From Pararhizobium sp. YC-54 (GTDB lineage Bacteria > Pseudomonadota > Alphaproteobacteria > Rhizobiales > Rhizobiaceae): DNA of 64,000 nucleotides. Positions 61,910 to 64,000 of the stretch are shown piece by piece. Each line of letters begins with the position of its first letter. Positions within the stretch are counted from its first letter, which is position 1. A program made the translations under genes and the position numbers. Below the pieces are notes generated by a model. That model was not told the origin of the DNA and did no database searches. It saw only the letters and a list, made by a program, of their open reading frames with translations. The DNA lies in the NCBI RefSeq assembly GCF_025847205.1, contig NZ_JAOYTH010000015.1, positions 111,893-175,892 on the forward strand. Direction: 5' to 3'.

Positions 61910-62941
61910 ATGCCTGAGACGCAACCGCCTCTGGTCATCTGCGCGCCGGAACCGCGCACGCTCGATCTGATCTTCACACCGGCGGCGCTTGCGCAGCTGA
62001 AGGCCAGATACCGCATTGTCGAAGCGAATGCCGAAGACATAGCCGGGCTCGGTGACGATATTCTGAAGGAGGCCCGCTACATTATCGGCCAGCCGCCTTT
62101 GAGCGCTGCGACGCTGGCGCGCATGCCGGAACTTCGGTGCATCCTCAATGTCGAAAGCAACCTGATCAACAATATGCCCTATGAGGTGCTGTTTTCCCGC
62201 GGCATCCATGTGGTGACGACGGGTCAGGTGTTTGCCGAGCCGGTCGCCGAGATGGGGCTGGCGATGGCGCTGAACATCGCCCGCGGCATCGTCGATGCGG
62301 ATCTCGATTTCCGTAAGGGCCGTGAGCTCTGGGGTGGCGAGGGCAATGCAAGGGCGCGGCTTTTGTCGGGCGCCGATGTCGGCATCATCGGTTTCGGCGA
62401 TCTCGGCAAGGCGCTGAACCGCGTGCTCTCCGGTTTTCGCACCAATACCCGCGTCTACGACCCCTGGATGCCGGCCTCGATCCTGACCGACAATGGCGTC
62501 AAGCCGTCGAGTCTGGAGGAGGCGCTGACGCAGAGCGATTTCATTTTCGTCGCCGCCGCCGTCACCAGTGAGAACCAGCATTTCCTCGGCGCGGATGCCT
62601 TTGCCAGCATGCGTCCGGGGGCTGCCTTCATCCTGCTCAGCCGCGCCAATGTGGTCGATTTCGACGCGCTGATGGCGGCGGTCGCAAGCGGCCATATCGT
62701 GGCGGCGAGCGACGTCTATCCCGACGAGCCGCTGCCGCTTGATCATCCCGTCCGCACCCTCAAGGGCTTCCTGCGCTCCGCTCATCGGGCCGGCGCGCTC
62801 GACAGCGCCTTCAAGAAGATGGGCGACATGGTGCTGGAAGACATGGACCTGATGGACCGCAACCTGCCACCGATGCGTTGCAAGCGGGCGGAGCGCGAGA
62901 CGGTGTCGCGCATGCGCTCCAAGCCAGTCACGGTCAACTGA
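61910..62941 (+). CDS. D-isomer-specific 2-hydroxyacid dehydrogenase
   Basis: A 343-residue NAD-dependent dehydrogenase of the 2-hydroxyacid family. The Rossmann loop is GADVGIIGFGDLGKAL (around 160-175). The active site follows the family order: Arg in LLSRANVVD, Glu in PDEPLP and His in SAHRAGAL. The substrate is not determined; phosphoglycerate dehydrogenase-like enzymes of unknown specificity are common in rhizobia. The ATG at 61910 follows GGGAGA; one at 61886 is also in frame. Confidence 0.87.
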   Translation: MPETQPPLVICAPEPRTLDLIFTPAALAQLKARYRIVEANAEDIAGLGDDILKEARYIIGQPPLSAATLARMPELRCILNVESNLINNMPYEVLFSRGIHVVTTGQVFAEPVAEMGLAMALNIARGIVDADLDFRKGRELWGGEGNARARLLSGADVGIIGFGDLGKALNRVLSGFRTNTRVYDPWMPASILTDNGVKPSSLEEALTQSDFIFVAAAVTSENQHFLGADAFASMRPGAAFILLSRANVVDFDALMAAVASGHIVAASDVYPDEPLPLDHPVRTLKGFLRSAHRAGALDSAFKKMGDMVLEDMDLMDRNLPPMRCKRAERETVSRMRSKPVTVN

Positions 62942-63059
62942 CCGCCGTCGGTCCCTGTCAAAGAACACGGGCCGGATAAGCCGGGCCTTCCTGTGTGGGG
63001 AAGAGTCTACCGCAGTTCGGCGGGGCGGGGAAATTTGTGCAGGGGAATTGCGGTTGCTC

Positions 63060-63086
63060 CCTCTTCTCCCCGGCGGGGAGAAGAGG
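63060..63086. repeat. short perfect palindrome
   Basis: CCTCTTCTCCCC pairs with GGGGAGAAGAGG around GGC, a 12-bp perfect stem. The composition is like the small palindromes scattered between rhizobial genes. It follows the dehydrogenase gene by about 120 bases and has no T run. Confidence 0.55.
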
Positions 63087-63172
63087 AGATTGTCGCAATC
63101 GCCCTCAATCCATAATGCGATAGCGCTCCCCGTGAGCGCGGCAAAAGCGAGGCACCATGCATGCCGCCAGGC

Positions 63173-63379
63173 TCACCCGCCGTTGACCCTGCGCATCGCT
63201 TCCAGGATCGAACTCTTGGTTTCGTGGCCGGTCTTGTAGAGGCCGAGCATCACGGTGGCGGCATCGCGGCCATCTTCGCTGTCGAGGGTCATGCGTGTTT
63301 CCTCGCACCATTCCTCGAGCGCGCCGCACACCACTTCGATTTCACTCTGGTTCAAGGTCATGTTCGATAGAAACGACAT
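63173..63379 (-). CDS. small conserved-looking protein, unknown
   Basis: A 68-residue acidic protein beginning MSFLSNMTLNQSEIEVV. The helix pattern and two cysteines (VVCGALEEWCEE) give no family match. AGGG precedes the ATG. It may be a real short gene but nothing fixes its function. Confidence 0.5.
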   Translation of the reverse strand: MSFLSNMTLNQSEIEVVCGALEEWCEETRMTLDSEDGRDAATVMLGLYKTGHETKSSILEAMRRVNGG

Positions 63380-63489
63380 TACTTTACCCTATCGTCACAC
63401 CCAATTCGGGACGATAGTGTAGCTTCATGGGAATCGCCGACAATTCCCAGATTTTAGGGGTATCCGGCCGGTGTCTGATAGCCGGCGGC

Positions 63490-63678
63490 TTAATCTGCCC
63501 TGGCTGCGGACGCTTCGACCAGGGAAGCCGCAATGGCCATGGCAAGGAGCTTGCCCTTGGCCCTGATCGTGCCGCTGTCGAAGTCGCGGGCTGACAGAGC
63601 AAGGTCCATGCCCTCGCGCATCAGAATTTGTTGCGCCCTGTAAACTGCCCAGTTTTCGACGTCGTCGCGCTTCTGCAT
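63490..63678 (-). CDS. small helical protein, unknown
   Basis: A 62-residue protein starting MQKRDDVENWAVYRAQQIL, mostly helical and Ala-rich. GGGGGCAG precedes the ATG at 63678; the frame can be extended to 63702. It has no recognised family and lies upstream of the methylmalonyl-CoA mutase end on the same strand order. Confidence 0.45.
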   Translation of the reverse strand: MQKRDDVENWAVYRAQQILMREGMDLALSARDFDSGTIRAKGKLLAMAIAASLVEASAARAD

Positions 63679-63844
63679 TGCGCTGCCCCCCGGCCAAATC
63701 ATTTAGCGTTGTCGTTCGGCTCTCAATCCGGCCCGGACGCCGGCACACGAGGCGAATCAGCTGAGCACGTGAACAGAATGCGGCATTTCCTGGAATTCGG
63801 AAGCAGAACTTTTCAGCGATGATTAATGAGGGTGAAATACTGCC

Positions 63845-64000
63845 TCATGCATTGCGCAGCCGGCCCTCCAGCAGGTCGAGGACGGCGCGGCCGGCCTCCA
63901 TGACGTTGGTGCCGGGGCCGAAGACGGCGGCGACGCCGTGGTCGAGGAGGAACTGGTAGTCCTGGCGCGGCACGACGCCGCCGACGACGACGATCACGTC
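63845..64000 (-). CDS. bhbA: methylmalonyl-CoA mutase, C-terminal part (cut by window edge)
   Basis: The last 51 residues of a B12-dependent mutase, continuing beyond the window. The visible part reads DVIVVVGGVVPRQDYQFLLD and then GVAAVFGPGT, the conserved end of the cobalamin-binding domain of methylmalonyl-CoA mutase (bhbA/scpA). Close mutases such as isobutyryl-CoA mutase share this segment, so the full gene is needed for certainty. The frame to the right edge is open. Confidence 0.85.
   Translation of the reverse strand, partial: DVIVVVGGVVPRQDYQFLLDHGVAAVFGPGTNVMEAGRAVLDLLEGRLRNA

Overview
The window reads as a piece of the main chromosome of an alphaproteobacterium in the Rhizobiaceae (Rhizobium/Agrobacterium/Sinorhizobium group). 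The base composition is high in G+C. The gene set and neighbourhoods are typical of that family: fabA-fabB-fabI next to irr, MbfA with an Irr-type ICE box, rkpK-lpsL for UDP-glucuronate and UDP-galacturonate, rbfA-truB-rpsO-pnp, cmk-rpsA, and rhizobial intergenic mosaic palindromes. Species cannot be fixed from this sequence alone. No phage, transposase, CRISPR array, rRNA operon or replication origin was seen.

Layout. 0-7 kb: alpha/beta hydrolase, periplasmic transglutaminase-like protease, a mosaic palindromic repeat, the iron exporter mbfA with its ICE box, a YiiX-type hydrolase, cyclopropane fatty acid synthase, an EamA exporter, and a GlsB-like membrane protein with a small partner. 7-14 kb: EF-P with its two beta-lysylation enzymes, a LuxR-type regulator, an OmpA-like lipoprotein, a small secreted Cys-rich protein, and a GNAT/XRE-cupin pair divergent from an MFS transporter. 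15-20 kb: lepA, a ccdAB module with a frameshifted toxin, a GFA-fold protein, a pentapeptide-repeat protein and a class I glutamine amidotransferase. 20-29 kb: rbfA, an unknown gene, truB, an HWE sensor kinase, an SH3 protein, rpsO, pnp, an RsmC-like methyltransferase, and a hicB whose hicA partner is a short broken remnant beside a repeat.

29-43 kb: htpG, fabA-fabB-fabI divergent from irr, TRIC and YdcF membrane proteins, a TMEM43 homologue, an FAA hydrolase, and a minus-strand cluster of rkpK, lpsL and a metallophosphatase. 43-51 kb is a sulfur/organosulfur block: metQNI, an LLM flavin monooxygenase, tauABC, and an SDR-fold protein without the catalytic Tyr and Lys. 51-64 kb: tRNA-Ala(GGC), an FYDLN-acid protein, cmk, rpsA, two large acidic proteins of unknown function flanking a nicotinamide phosphoribosyltransferase (nadV), a short RNase D, a D-2-hydroxyacid dehydrogenase, small hypothetical genes, and the C-terminus of a methylmalonyl-CoA mutase entering from the right edge.

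Functional threads. (1) Iron: irr and an apparent Irr target (mbfA with a perfect 7-3-7 ICE palindrome over its promoter) lie about 31 kb apart. (2) Translation and RNA: EF-P/EpmA/EpmB, LepA, RbfA, TruB, S15, PNPase, S1 and RNase D. (3) Membrane and envelope: FabA/B/I, Cfa, RkpK/LpsL. (4) Sulfur: MetQNI, TauABC and the LLM monooxygenase. (5) Two toxin-antitoxin modules keep an intact antitoxin while the toxin gene is broken. The strongest candidates for new biology are those paired toxin losses, the regulatory DNA around the XRE-cupin gene and between fabA and irr, the two acidic unknown proteins around nadV, and the apparent absence of aroA upstream of cmk.
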